A DNA stretch of 64,000 nt from Pelotomaculum schinkii (GTDB taxonomy: Bacteria; Bacillota; Desulfotomaculia; Desulfotomaculales; Pelotomaculaceae), in NCBI RefSeq assembly GCF_004369205.1, contig NZ_QFGA01000001.1, positions 124,001 to 188,000 on the forward strand, read 5' to 3'. The notes beneath the pieces were generated by a model. It worked only from the letters and a program-made list of their open reading frames with translations, did no database searches and was not told where the DNA came from. Every line of letters starts with the position of its first letter. Position 1 is the first letter of the stretch. The position numbers were made by a program, and so were the translations under genes. Positions 44,641-53,035 of the stretch are shown here, piece by piece.

Positions 44641-46092
44641 ATGCAGGCAGAAGATAAAAAGAGGGTGATGGACCTGGTTGATAAACAGTTGCTGAAGGAA
44701 GTACTTGAGCAGGCGCTGCAAAAAGGTGGAGATTTTGGAGACATTTTTTTTGAACACAAAAAGACCACTGCTATCCGCTGTGAAGCCGGCAGGATTGAGA
44801 AGATTCAAACCGGTGTTGATATAGGCGCCGGGGTCAGGGTAATATCCGGGGAAGCTACTGCTTATGCCTACACCAATGACCTTTCCCGCGAGGGCTTGCT
44901 GAATGTGGCCGGGATCGTGAGCCATGCCGCTGCCGGCGGCAAGAATAACGTTAATCTTGATTTCACCGAAGTCCAGCCTTTAGTTGAATTTAACTTTAAA
45001 GAGCGCCCCGGGGACGTTAGCACGGAACGGAAGGCGGCGGTGGTGGAAGCTGCCGACCAGGCCGCCCGGGCTGTGGATCCGGCGCGCATTAAACAGGTTA
45101 TTGTCGGCTACGGTGACGTGGTCCAGCAGGTTACCATCGCCAACAGCGAAGGGGATTATGTTGAAGACGAGCGCATCCGTACCCGCCTGGTGGTCCAGGC
45201 GATAGCGGCGTCAGGAGCAGCCATGCAGACGGGTTACGAAGCTGTGGGGAGCCTGTCTGGTTTTGAGCTTTTCGCAAGTGAACAACCGGCGCTGGTAGGT
45301 GAGGCCGCCGCCAGGCAGGCGGTTAACATGCTGGAGGCGCAACCGGCTCCGGCAGGACGGATGCCTGTGGTTATAGCCGGGGAAGCCGGCGGCACCATGG
45401 TCCACGAGGCCTGCGGCCATGGCCTTGAAGCCGATCTGGTGCAGAAAGGCCTTTCTGTATACGCCAATAAGAAGGGGCAGGCTGTGGCAGCCGAAGAGGT
45501 GAGTGTGGTCGAGGACCCGACCCTGGACGTACGTTACGGTTCCTACCGGTTTGACGACGAGGGGGTCCCCTCCCGTAAGGTCAACTTGATTGAAAATGGC
45601 GTGCTTAGCGACTATATGTACGACCGCCTTACAGCTGCCAAGGACGGCGTCAGGTCGAACGGGCACGGCCGCCGCGAGTCCTACCAGCATAAACCCATTC
45701 CCCGCATGGGCAATACCTTTATCGCGCCCGGCAAAACCGACCCGGCAAAGATCATCAGGGAGACGGGGACCGGCTTGCTGGTCAAGAAGATGGGGGGAGG
45801 TCAGGTCAACACCACCACCGGGGATTTTGTTTTTGATGTGGCGGAGGGTTATCTCATTAAAGACGGTGAGACGGGTCCCATGGTGCGCGGCGCGACCCTG
45901 ACCGGAAACGGGCCGGAGGTACTGCGCATAGTTGAAATGGTTGGGAGCGACCTGGGCTTCACCATCGGCACCTGCGGCAAGGACGGCCAGGGCGTGCCCG
46001 TCAGTGACGCCCAGCCCACCATTGCCATTAAGCAACTGATTGTCGGCGGCACTGCCACCGGGTCGGCAAACGGTAAAATCAGGAGAATTTAA
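44641..46092 (+). CDS. tldD: TldD metallopeptidase subunit
   Basis: About 483 residues. The zinc motif HEACGH (near residue 255, in GGTMVHEACGHGLEADL) and GGGQVNTTTGDFVFDVAEGYLI are TldD signatures. TldD with TldE forms a heterodimeric peptidase that degrades unfolded peptides or matures modified peptides in other bacteria. The partner is at 47128-48480. The start is uncertain: ATG 44668 has GAGGG close by but at a short spacing, whereas 44641 lacks a site. Confidence 0.93.
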   Translation: MQAEDKKRVMDLVDKQLLKEVLEQALQKGGDFGDIFFEHKKTTAIRCEAGRIEKIQTGVDIGAGVRVISGEATAYAYTNDLSREGLLNVAGIVSHAAAGGKNNVNLDFTEVQPLVEFNFKERPGDVSTERKAAVVEAADQAARAVDPARIKQVIVGYGDVVQQVTIANSEGDYVEDERIRTRLVVQAIAASGAAMQTGYEAVGSLSGFELFASEQPALVGEAAARQAVNMLEAQPAPAGRMPVVIAGEAGGTMVHEACGHGLEADLVQKGLSVYANKKGQAVAAEEVSVVEDPTLDVRYGSYRFDDEGVPSRKVNLIENGVLSDYMYDRLTAAKDGVRSNGHGRRESYQHKPIPRMGNTFIAPGKTDPAKIIRETGTGLLVKKMGGGQVNTTTGDFVFDVAEGYLIKDGETGPMVRGATLTGNGPEVLRIVEMVGSDLGFTIGTCGKDGQGVPVSDAQPTIAIKQLIVGGTATGSANGKIRRI

Positions 46093-46105
46093 AGGGTAGT
46101 TGTCT

Positions 46106-46121
46106 ATGCCGCCGGCGGCAT
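46106..46121. repeat. Perfect GC palindrome after tldD
   Basis: ATGCCGCCGGCGGCAT, 14 bases after the tldD stop; the same core as at 43601-43614. It has no T tail, so it is not a standard terminator. Confidence 0.6.
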
Positions 46122-46142
46122 CAGCAGAGAATTATAATCAGG

Positions 46143-46233
46143 ATGTAGGTGCGATTTCAATTGCACAACGGCGCGTCAGCGCCGGACTTGGGCATCTCAA
46201 GTAACTTTTGTGCGAATAAATTCGCACCTACAT
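46143..46233. repeat. GGTGCGAATTC-family element, type I core, intact
   Basis: 91 bp with a perfect 12-bp terminal inverted repeat, ATGTAGGTGCGA and TCGCACCTACAT. Left hairpin GTGCGAT-TTCA-ATTGCAC; right hairpin GTGCGAA-TAAA-TTCGCAC. The core has GGCGCGTCAGCGCCGGACTTG. It is the clearest type I copy. Confidence 0.9.
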
Positions 46234-46324
46234 TTGAGCAACATTGTAGCGGCCCAGGATGCCTAGTAAAAGGTTTTGCATATAACGGTTTGACCAGGGC
46301 AACAATATCAATGAGGTGATTCTC

Positions 46325-46582
46325 GTGGAAATCGAAACGTCCTGGCATGACTGGAAGAAGACCCTGGGCCAGGCGGTGAATACCGCCGAATTTGTAGGTA
46401 TGTCGGACCAAACGATTAACAAGATAGCTTACCGCCTGGGGAACTTCTTCGCAAACAACTTCGACCCCGCCAACCGGGAGCAGCGGCTTTTAAAAGAGCT
46501 CTGGGAAGCGGGTGGAGAGGATGAAAAAAGATCCCTGGCTAAAATGATTGCCAAACTGGCGGAACGTGACGTCAAGCATTGA
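46325..46582 (+). CDS. DUF3243 family protein (YmfJ-like)
   Basis: 85 residues. ETSWHDWKKTLGQAVNTAEFVGMSDQTINKIAYRLGNFFANNFDPANREQRLLKELW matches DUF3243 (PF11588), a small helical protein conserved in spore-forming Firmicutes, of unknown function. GTG 46325 is chosen because GAGGTG precedes it by seven bases. Own terminator directly after the stop. Confidence 0.85.
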   Translation: MEIETSWHDWKKTLGQAVNTAEFVGMSDQTINKIAYRLGNFFANNFDPANREQRLLKELWEAGGEDEKRSLAKMIAKLAERDVKH

Positions 46583-46583
46583 A

Positions 46584-46609
46584 GCTGCCTGAAAAGGGCA
46601 GCTTTTTTT
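46584..46609 (+). terminator. Rho-independent terminator
   Basis: GCTGCC-tgaaaag-GGCAGC followed by seven T, starting right after the stop of the DUF3243 gene. Confidence 0.9.
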
Positions 46610-46750
46610 AATGCCTAAAATTCCCATGTATTGGTATTCTAACCGTTGGTTTTCATACACAACTCTTTTAAAAAGGGCATATGTTATAAGGAAAAATAGT
46701 TCTCACCAGGATAGACCACTGCTTGCGCCGGTTTCACAGGGGGTATAGAG

Positions 46751-46963
46751 ATGAAAATCGGGGACATCGTTACCAGGAAAATATACGGAGAGGACATGCA
46801 GTTTTGTATCATCGGCTTCTATACAAACCAGGCTAGCGGGGAGAGAGTGGCAATACTGGCGCTCCTTGATCCGAATCTGATAATAGAAGCTTCCGTACAG
46901 GACCTGGCGCCGATATCGGCAAGAAACCTTTTCGCCCTTACAACACCAATGTTTGTACACTAA
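46751..46963 (+). CDS. Small protein resembling the N-terminal domain of sporulation protease YabG
   Basis: 70 residues. KIGDIVTRKIYGEDMQFCIIGF...GERVAILALLDPNLIIEASVQDLAPI matches the first about 60 residues of YabG, where the segment is IGD-V-RK-Y--D--F-I followed by an A/V-IL-...-DL block. A full YabG is about 290 residues with a catalytic protease domain; here a terminator begins three bases after the stop and no protease part follows. It is either a stand-alone regulatory or adaptor domain or a remnant. GGGGG upstream may serve as ribosome site. Confidence 0.65.
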   Translation: MKIGDIVTRKIYGEDMQFCIIGFYTNQASGERVAILALLDPNLIIEASVQDLAPISARNLFALTTPMFVH

Positions 46964-46966
46964 AAG

Positions 46967-46988
46967 ACTGCCTCAAAGGCAGTTTTTT
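46967..46988 (+). terminator. Rho-independent terminator
   Basis: ACTGCC-tcaaa-GGCAGT followed by TTTTT, directly after the YabG-like small gene. Confidence 0.88.
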
Positions 46989-47127
46989 AGTGGCTCACAA
47001 CAGGAATATTTTAACTAATATTGAATTAAACTTAGGTGCAGCATGGTAAACGATTTTTACGAACACACTATATAATACTATGCATATTTCTTGAGCAGCA
47101 GTATTTTAACAAAAGGAGCTGTCAAAC

Positions 47128-48480
47128 GTGGAAAGGGAAGCGGTCGCTTTTATCAGTACAGCACGGGCAGCAGTGGCCAAAGCCGAACAACAGGGCGCCG
47201 AGGCGGCTGAAGCTTATATTTGTAAAGCCAAAGAGCTTAATATAGAGGTCAGGGGTGGACGTGTCGAGACAATGAAGCTGGCCGAGGACAGCGGTCTGGG
47301 TGTACGGGTAATTCGTGAGGGAAAAACCGGATTTTCCTTTACCTCAGATCTCAGTCCGGCAGGGGTGGATGAAGCGGCCGGCCAGGCTCTAGTGAACTGC
47401 ATGAATCTTTCCGAAGATCCATTCCAGCGCCTGCCCAAACCGGGGAAAGCCTATGAAAAAATGGATATTTACGATCCCGGCATCAAAAAAGCCTCAGTTG
47501 AGCAAAAAATAGATCTGGCCCGGTCAATGGAGGATGCGGCCCGAACTTTCGACCGGCGAGTCAAGGTTATTGAAAGCTCGACCTACCAGGATGGCGAGGC
47601 CCTGGTCACCATCGTCAACAGTCATGGTACGGAGCTCAGTTACCGTGGCGCTTTCTGCGGCGTATACCTGGCACTGGCCGCCGTTGAGGGGGACGACAGC
47701 CAGACCGGGTTTGCCCTGGATTACACGCTGAGGTTTGACCGTTTAAAACCGGAAGAAGTGGGCCGTGAGGCGGCCCGGCGGGCGGTCAGGATGCTCGGGG
47801 CCGCGCCGGTTACCACGCGCCGTGCGGCGGTTGTCCTGGATCCTTATGTCGCCACCGGTTTTCTCGGGTTAATTGCGCCGGCCCTGACCGGTGAGGCTGT
47901 CCAGAAAGGCCGTTCTCTTTTTGCCGGGAAGCTGGGCGAACGGGTGGCTTCAAGCAAAATCACGACTATAGACGATGGAGCGCTGCCCGGGGGGATCGCA
48001 TCCGCTCCCTTTGACGGGGAAGGAGTGGCTACATCAAGGACGGTACTGATTGAAAAAGGTGTTCTAAAGGGGTACCTATACAATACCTATACGGCTGCCA
48101 AGGACGGTGTGCAGTCAACCGGCAACGGGGTGCGCAATTCATTCAAGGGAACTCCTGAGGTGGGGATCACCAATTTCTTTTTCGAGGCCGGAACAGAGCC
48201 GGTTGAAAAGCTGCTCTCGGAAATCAAGAGCGGCATTTACGTGACTGAAGTGATGGGCATGCATACGGCCAACCCCATATCGGGGGATTTTTCAGTGGGA
48301 GTAGCCGGGCTATTAATCGAAAACGGTGAATTGACCAGACCGGTGCGGGGTATGGCCATAGGAGGCAACATAATTGATTTTTTGGCCAATGTGGACGGTG
48401 TCGGCAGCGACCTGAAGTTTTTCGGCGGCAGGGGTTCACCAACGTTGAGGGTTGCGGAGATTACAATAAGCGGGCAATGA
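47128..48480 (+). CDS. tldE: TldE/PmbA metallopeptidase subunit
   Basis: 450 residues, GTG start with AAAGGAG. AEAYICKAKELNIEVRGGRVETMKLAEDSGLGVRVI and the C-terminal GGNIIDFLANVDGVGSDLKF are the TldE/PmbA signatures. The HExxxH zinc motif of TldD is absent, as usual for this subunit. It should pair with TldD (44641-46092). Two short genes with their own terminators separate the two, so they are transcribed independently. No obvious modified-peptide precursor gene is nearby. Confidence 0.92.
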   Translation: MEREAVAFISTARAAVAKAEQQGAEAAEAYICKAKELNIEVRGGRVETMKLAEDSGLGVRVIREGKTGFSFTSDLSPAGVDEAAGQALVNCMNLSEDPFQRLPKPGKAYEKMDIYDPGIKKASVEQKIDLARSMEDAARTFDRRVKVIESSTYQDGEALVTIVNSHGTELSYRGAFCGVYLALAAVEGDDSQTGFALDYTLRFDRLKPEEVGREAARRAVRMLGAAPVTTRRAAVVLDPYVATGFLGLIAPALTGEAVQKGRSLFAGKLGERVASSKITTIDDGALPGGIASAPFDGEGVATSRTVLIEKGVLKGYLYNTYTAAKDGVQSTGNGVRNSFKGTPEVGITNFFFEAGTEPVEKLLSEIKSGIYVTEVMGMHTANPISGDFSVGVAGLLIENGELTRPVRGMAIGGNIIDFLANVDGVGSDLKFFGGRGSPTLRVAEITISGQ

Positions 48481-48543
48481 AGTGGTTGGAATCAACAAGC
48501 TAATTATGGTAAAATGTCAACAGTCGGTCTTGAGGTGTTTAAT

Positions 48544-49005
48544 TTGCATATATTAATCCTGCACGGTCCCAACATGAATTTACTGGGCCGGCGCGAGCCT
48601 TCCGTCTATGGCGTACTAAGTCTGGAACAAATTAATGAAAAATTGGCGGACCTGGCAGCCGGGCTGGGGGTAACAATCACCTGCCGCCAGTCTAACCACG
48701 AAGGGGAATTGGTCGACCTGCTGCACCAGGCTGCCGTGGATTCGCAAGCGGTTGTTTTTAACCCCGGCGCCTACACCCATTACAGCATTGCCCTGCGGGA
48801 TGCCGTGGCCGCCATCGGGATACCTGTTATTGAAGTTCACCTTTCCAATATCCACGCCCGTGAAGATTTTCGCAGGCACTCAGTTATTGCCCCGGTTGCC
48901 GCCGGACAAATAAGCGGGCTGGGCGTTGCCGGCTATCTCGCGGCGCTGAGGGCGGCGGTCGCGTTGGCAGGCATGGGGGGTGAAGACCTTGCAGGAACGT
49001 GTTAA
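48544..49005 (+). CDS. aroQ: Type II 3-dehydroquinate dehydratase AroQ
   Basis: 153 residues from TTG 48544 (GAGGTG six bases upstream); an earlier in-frame start would add ten non-typical residues. HILILHGPNMNLLGRREPSVYG has the catalytic Tyr22 and Arg17; SNHEGELVDLLH and EVHLSNIHARE (His99) follow. It dehydrates 3-dehydroquinate to 3-dehydroshikimate, upstream of AroE. Overlaps pepP by 26 bases, in the same order as yqhS-yqhT-efp of Bacillus. Confidence 0.95.
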   Translation: MHILILHGPNMNLLGRREPSVYGVLSLEQINEKLADLAAGLGVTITCRQSNHEGELVDLLHQAAVDSQAVVFNPGAYTHYSIALRDAVAAIGIPVIEVHLSNIHAREDFRRHSVIAPVAAGQISGLGVAGYLAALRAAVALAGMGGEDLAGTC

Positions 49006-50059
49006 GAGGCTGCAGGGGTTATTTGACGTTAACGGGGTGGATGCATTTTATGTGACCGCTCCGGAAAACCGGTACTATCTAAGCGGTTTTTCCGGGACCA
49101 GCGGCGCCCTGCTGTTGTGCCGGAACAACTCCTATTTGATTACCGACTTCCGCTATACCAGCCAGGCCTCCCAGGAATGTCCCGGTTTCGAAATCATTGA
49201 AGCGCCGGGAAACGGTATTGAGGCGCTCGCCGGGCTTTGCCGGAAAGACCATGTCTCGCAATTGGGCTGCGAGGGCGACAACCTGACCTATGCCCAGTTT
49301 CAAGCCCTGCGGCAAGTTCTGACGAGCGTTGAGTTAAAGCCCGTTAGCGGCGTGGTTGAAGGGCTCAGGCTGCATAAGGATGCCTACGAGTTGCGCTGTA
49401 TTGAGGAGGCGGTCCGTATTGCCGACCGGGCTTTTGCCCGGATAACCGCCATCATCAGGCCCGGGGTTTCCGAGGTTGAGATAGCCCTGGAACTGGAGTT
49501 CTTAATCAGACGCTTGGGCGCTGACGGGATTGGGTTCGCCACAATTGTGGCTTCGGGCACCCGCTCGGCGCTGCCGCACGGTGTGGCGTCAGCTAAAATA
49601 ATTGAAGCAGGAGACCTGGTTACGCTTGATTTTGGAGCGGTGTACCGGGGCTATCATTCCGATATCACCAGGACGGTGGCAGTGGGACAGGGCACGCCCC
49701 GGCAGGAGGATATTTATAACATTGTCCTGGAGGCGCAAATGAGCGCCATAGCTGCTGTTAAGGCCGGTGTCCGGACATCGGAAGTTGACCGGGCGGCACG
49801 TGATATTATTAAGAAAAACGGTTACGGTGATTATTTCGGGCACGGTACGGGGCATGGTTTGGGACTGAATATCCACGAAGGTCCCAGGCTGTCTGCCAAA
49901 GACGACACCGTATTGCAGGCGGGGATGGCAGTGACCGTTGAACCGGGCATTTACCTGCCGGGCTGGGGGGGGATAAGGATAGAGGATACCGTCCTGGTTG
50001 AAAATGGCGGGCGCCGGGTTCTCACCAGATCACCTAAAGATAGATTGTTGTCATTATAA
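48980..50059 (+). CDS. pepP: Xaa-Pro aminopeptidase (M24B family)
   Basis: 359 residues, GTG start overlapping aroQ (TTG 48989 is an alternative). The creatinase-like N-terminal domain is followed by the pita-bread domain with metal ligands in LDFGAVYRGYHSDITRTVAVG (two Asp), FGHGTGHGLG (His), VTVEPGIY (Glu) and GIRIEDTVLV (Glu). It removes N-terminal residues next to proline. It is the yqhT equivalent and sits directly before efp, whose product relieves stalling at proline codons. Confidence 0.94.
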   Translation: MKTLQERVKRLQGLFDVNGVDAFYVTAPENRYYLSGFSGTSGALLLCRNNSYLITDFRYTSQASQECPGFEIIEAPGNGIEALAGLCRKDHVSQLGCEGDNLTYAQFQALRQVLTSVELKPVSGVVEGLRLHKDAYELRCIEEAVRIADRAFARITAIIRPGVSEVEIALELEFLIRRLGADGIGFATIVASGTRSALPHGVASAKIIEAGDLVTLDFGAVYRGYHSDITRTVAVGQGTPRQEDIYNIVLEAQMSAIAAVKAGVRTSEVDRAARDIIKKNGYGDYFGHGTGHGLGLNIHEGPRLSAKDDTVLQAGMAVTVEPGIYLPGWGGIRIEDTVLVENGGRRVLTRSPKDRLLSL

Positions 50060-50088
50060 TCAAAAATATACATATTGGAGGCTAAGGG

Positions 50089-50646
50089 ATGATTTCAACA
50101 AACGATTTTAGAACCGGGCAAACTATAGAGATGGAGGGCGACGTTTTTCAGATTATTGAATTTCAGCACGTCAAGCCCGGTAAAGGGGCTGCCTTTGTCC
50201 GCTCAAAACTGCGCAACGTCAGGACCGGCGCCGTCATAGAGAAGACCTTCAACGCCGGTGAAAAACTACCCAAAGCCAGGATTGAAAAACGCGAAGTCCA
50301 GTATTTATACAACGACGGCAAGGACTATAATTTTATGGACATGGAATCCTACGATCAGACAGCTATGACTTCCGAACAGCTGGGGGACGCCGTCAAGTAT
50401 CTCAAAGAGAACATGATCATTCAGGTCCTGACCTTTCAGGGAAAATCAATCGGTGTTGAGCTTCCCAACTTCGTGGAGTTGGAGGTCGTTGACACCGCCC
50501 CGGGCATTAAAGGGGATACCGCGTCCGGCGGCTCCAAGCCGGCCACACTGGAAACGGGTACGATTGTCCAGGTGCCTTTCTTTATCAACGTCGGGGACAA
50601 GCTGCAGATAGATACGAGGACCGGCAATTATATTAAGCGCGCCTAA
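50089..50646 (+). CDS. efp: Translation elongation factor P
   Basis: 185 residues, the standard length. [41 protein letters not shown] holds the loop with Lys32 that reaches the peptidyl-transferase centre; [25 protein letters not shown] is the C-terminal OB-domain signature. It relieves ribosome stalling at polyproline. AGGCTAAGG upstream of the ATG. Confidence 0.97.
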   Translation: MISTNDFRTGQTIEMEGDVFQIIEFQHVKPGKGAAFVRSKLRNVRTGAVIEKTFNAGEKLPKARIEKREVQYLYNDGKDYNFMDMESYDQTAMTSEQLGDAVKYLKENMIIQVLTFQGKSIGVELPNFVELEVVDTAPGIKGDTASGGSKPATLETGTIVQVPFFINVGDKLQIDTRTGNYIKRA

Positions 50647-50736
50647 AGCTTCAACTATGTTTAAAACCCCCTGAAACGAGACATACTAAGAAAGCCAAAA
50701 TTAGCCACAACAATTATACCAAAGGGGGTATACTCC

Positions 50737-51201
50737 ATGGGCGAGCTTAAAGCCAAAGTGGCATACCTGCAGGGCATGTCAGCCGGCCTTGACTTGAGCC
50801 AGAATAGTAAAGAAGGCAAACTGCTGAAGGGGATCATTGAAGTCCTTGATGAGTTCGCGGAGACCGTGGGAGGTCTGGAGCAAGGCCAGGAGCAGCTGGA
50901 AGATTATATTGAAAGCATTGACGAGGACCTCTATCACCTGGAAGACGACTATTACGAGGATAACACCTGCAATGAGGGTGAATACTTGGAAGTCGATTGC
51001 CCCAAGTGCGGCGAGACAGTGTGCTTTGACTCAGATATACTTGAGGACGACGATATTGTGGAAGTGACCTGCCCCAACTGCGACGAGGTTGTTTTTGTAA
51101 ATGACGACGACGGCGACACCAGCCATCCGCAGAATCAACCGGAGATGTTCATAGGGCGCGTGTCAGGGGACGGCAAGCCCTCGGTGGAAGAGGACATATA
51201 G
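50737..51201 (+). CDS. CD1247-type N-terminal domain protein with zinc ribbon
   Basis: 154 residues. MGELKAKVAYLQGMSAGLDLSQNSKEGKLLKGIIEVLDE is the CD1247 N-terminal domain of clostridial proteins; a very acidic helical linker follows, then a CPKCGE...CPNCDE zinc ribbon (residues about 88-112). Conserved near efp and spoIIIA in Clostridia. Function unknown. Strong AAAGGGGG ribosome site. Confidence 0.88.
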   Translation: MGELKAKVAYLQGMSAGLDLSQNSKEGKLLKGIIEVLDEFAETVGGLEQGQEQLEDYIESIDEDLYHLEDDYYEDNTCNEGEYLEVDCPKCGETVCFDSDILEDDDIVEVTCPNCDEVVFVNDDDGDTSHPQNQPEMFIGRVSGDGKPSVEEDI

Positions 51202-51224
51202 CGGGTTAGAATAACAACAATTAT

Positions 51225-51269
51225 AAAAAGGTTGAGGGACCACATTAACAGCGGTTCCTCAACCTTTTT
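51225..51269. terminator. Rho-independent terminator, probably bidirectional
   Basis: AAAAAGGTTGAGG (51225-51237) pairs with CCTCAACCTTTTT (51257-51269). It serves the CD1247-like gene and the convergent gene that ends at 51283. Confidence 0.88.
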
Positions 51270-51282
51270 ATTTGGTTAAAGT

Positions 51283-51564
51283 TTACTTTTTGACAACCCC
51301 CAGATGACCTCTGCGATCTGTGTCTTTATTGAACGCCAATAACAGCAGGATTAAAACCAAAAACAAGATATAAGGATTCATCAGGGAACTCTTGCGCGCA
51401 TTATAACGATGGGTAACCGGTTGGGGTCCCTTGCAGTTAGTCTGGATAGGCACAACAACACGTGTGTTCTCCTGCTTCATACGGCCTTCCGGCCTCCGGA
51501 GAAAACTTAACCATTTTTCATATGGGCCCTTTATATCAGCCATTTTATTATAACTGGCTGCCAT
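51283..51564 (-). CDS. Hypothetical small membrane protein
   Basis: 93 residues. A hydrophilic N-terminal part (YNKMADIKGPYEKWLSFLRR) with VVVPIQTNCKGPQPV is followed by one membrane helix (about 62-79, PYILFLVLILLLLAF) and a short basic tail. GAGGTGA before the ATG and a shared terminator support a real gene. I do not recognise the family. It lies just upstream of and divergent from the spoIIIA operon. Confidence 0.65.
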   Translation of the reverse strand: MAASYNKMADIKGPYEKWLSFLRRPEGRMKQENTRVVVPIQTNCKGPQPVTHRYNARKSSLMNPYILFLVLILLLLAFNKDTDRRGHLGVVKK

Positions 51565-51909
51565 AATAAACTCACCTCAATCTCTGATAATAATGCTTTC
51601 TCTCACCGCACGGGCAAACATCGCCACTTACTTTAAATTACGACCAATGTCCTACGCTCTACGACGAATTCATCCTGCGAAATTATCAACACAGGCTATT
51701 TCGTCAACTATGCGCCGGCCAGTCCTAAACGTTTGTATATCCTATATTATGGTATACCCTAGAAGTTTCTTTGGTGTGCGCCAAAGGCAAATGGCAAAAG
51801 ATACATTATCATACGGACAAGGCAATCTCATGGAATATCTTACCGGCTTGTACAATATTTATAGAGTAGTTACCCACGCTGCTATCGCGTCGCCACGCAG
51901 CATGAAAAT
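51565..51909. other. Leader region of the spoIIIA operon, no gene seen
   Basis: About 345 AT-rich bases before the repeat at 51910. An open frame runs in from upstream but reads as non-coding and has no ribosome site. A mother-cell (SigE) promoter is expected somewhere here, but I see no convincing -10/-35 pair. TATATTATGGTATA (near 51732) is weakly palindromic. Confidence 0.4.
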
Positions 51910-51988
51910 ATGCAGGTGCGCACGGCGCGTTAACGCCGGACTTGTTGGGTCTAATGTAACATTTGTGCGAATGAGTTCGCACCTGCAT
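51910..51988. repeat. GGTGCGAATTC-family element, type I, internally shortened
   Basis: 79 bp with ATGCAGGTGCG and CGCACCTGCAT ends. The left hairpin is cut short, so the sequence passes straight from GGTGCG into the core CACGGCGCGTTAACGCCGGA. The right hairpin GTGCGAA-TGAG-TTCGCAC is intact. It ends 27 bases before the spoIIIAA start and so lies in the operon leader. Confidence 0.88.
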
Positions 51989-52015
51989 TTTCAGGATAGG
52001 CAAGGGGGACAAACC

Positions 52016-53035
52016 ATGAAAGCAGCCGGGCTTCCGCTTAATGTGTTGGAATGCGTTAAAGATAATCCGGTTAACGCAATACTGCCGGTCCTGCCGGCCA
52101 ACATACGCGACATGGTGGCGGCCGTGCCGGCTCAGGTTAAAGAACAGGTTGAGGAAATCCGTATCAGGCAGGGAAGGCCGCTGGTATTAGGAATATCCTC
52201 CACCGACACATTTATAAAAGCAGACGGAGGCTTGACCGGCCGGGCGTCGGAGGCTTACCGGGCAACGCCGGCCGACATGGACCGGGTCATTCAGCTTTTA
52301 AGCGGCTCGTCCCTTTATGCTCTGGACGAGGAACTAAGAAACGGCTTTATCACTCTGCCTGGCGGCCATCGCGTGGGTATAACCGGTAAGGCGGTCCTGG
52401 ATGGCGGGAAAATCAGGACTTTGAAGTACCTGACCGGCTGCAATATCCGTATTTCACGGGAAATTCACGGCGCCGGCGAGCATGTGCTTCCCCACATTAT
52501 AGATCGAAACAGGCGCAGCATCTATCACACTCTTCTGATGTCACCGCCCGGCTGTGGTAAAACAACCATCTTGAGAGACCTGGTCAGACAGATCAGCAAT
52601 GGTATTCCTGCAATGAGGTTTACGGGGCTAAATGTTGGACTGGTGGACGAGCGCTCGGAAATTGCCGGCTGTTACAAAGGTGTCCCCCAAAAGGATGTTG
52701 GGATCAGGACCGATGTTTTGGACGGCTGTCCCAAAGCGGAAGGCATGATGATGCTGCTTCGCTCGATGTCGCCGGGTGTTATCGCGGCTGATGAAATTGG
52801 CCGCAGGGAGGATGTGGATGCTTTGGAAGAGGTCTTAAACGCCGGTGTGAAAATCCTTATTACGGCTCACGGCGTCTCGCCTGCCGACCTGGCCGAGAGA
52901 CCCGTTATGACCAGGCTCATTCACGCCAAAATGATCGAACGGTTTGTTATCCTGGGACGCTCGCGGGGGGTGGGTACTATAGAAGATATTATCGACGGCA
53001 GGAGCATGCGCTCGCTGGGGGTGAGAAAATGTTGA
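52016..53035 (+). CDS. spoIIIAA: Stage III sporulation protein AA
   Basis: 339 residues. An AAA+/secretion-type ATPase with Walker A PPGCGKTT at 177-184 and VIAADEIGRREDVDALEEVLNAG (Walker B region). EEIRIRQGRPL and the N-terminal domain match SpoIIIAA. It is the ATPase of the feeding-tube-like channel between mother cell and forespore. ATG 52016 with AGGGGG is chosen; the frame is open further upstream but that part includes the repeat and is not coding. Overlaps spoIIIAB by seven bases. Confidence 0.96.
   Translation: MKAAGLPLNVLECVKDNPVNAILPVLPANIRDMVAAVPAQVKEQVEEIRIRQGRPLVLGISSTDTFIKADGGLTGRASEAYRATPADMDRVIQLLSGSSLYALDEELRNGFITLPGGHRVGITGKAVLDGGKIRTLKYLTGCNIRISREIHGAGEHVLPHIIDRNRRSIYHTLLMSPPGCGKTTILRDLVRQISNGIPAMRFTGLNVGLVDERSEIAGCYKGVPQKDVGIRTDVLDGCPKAEGMMMLLRSMSPGVIAADEIGRREDVDALEEVLNAGVKILITAHGVSPADLAERPVMTRLIHAKMIERFVILGRSRGVGTIEDIIDGRSMRSLGVRKC

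Noticed and set aside
45211-46035. 274-codon reverse-strand frame inside tldD
   Set aside because: TldD motifs, including HEACGH, are clear on the forward strand; the reverse frame has no recognisable domain or ribosome site.
51593-52015. Longer N-terminus for SpoIIIAA (open frame from 51593)
   Set aside because: The extra 141 codons run through an intergenic repeat and show no ribosome site or family similarity; the SpoIIIAA start at 52016 has AGGGGG upstream.
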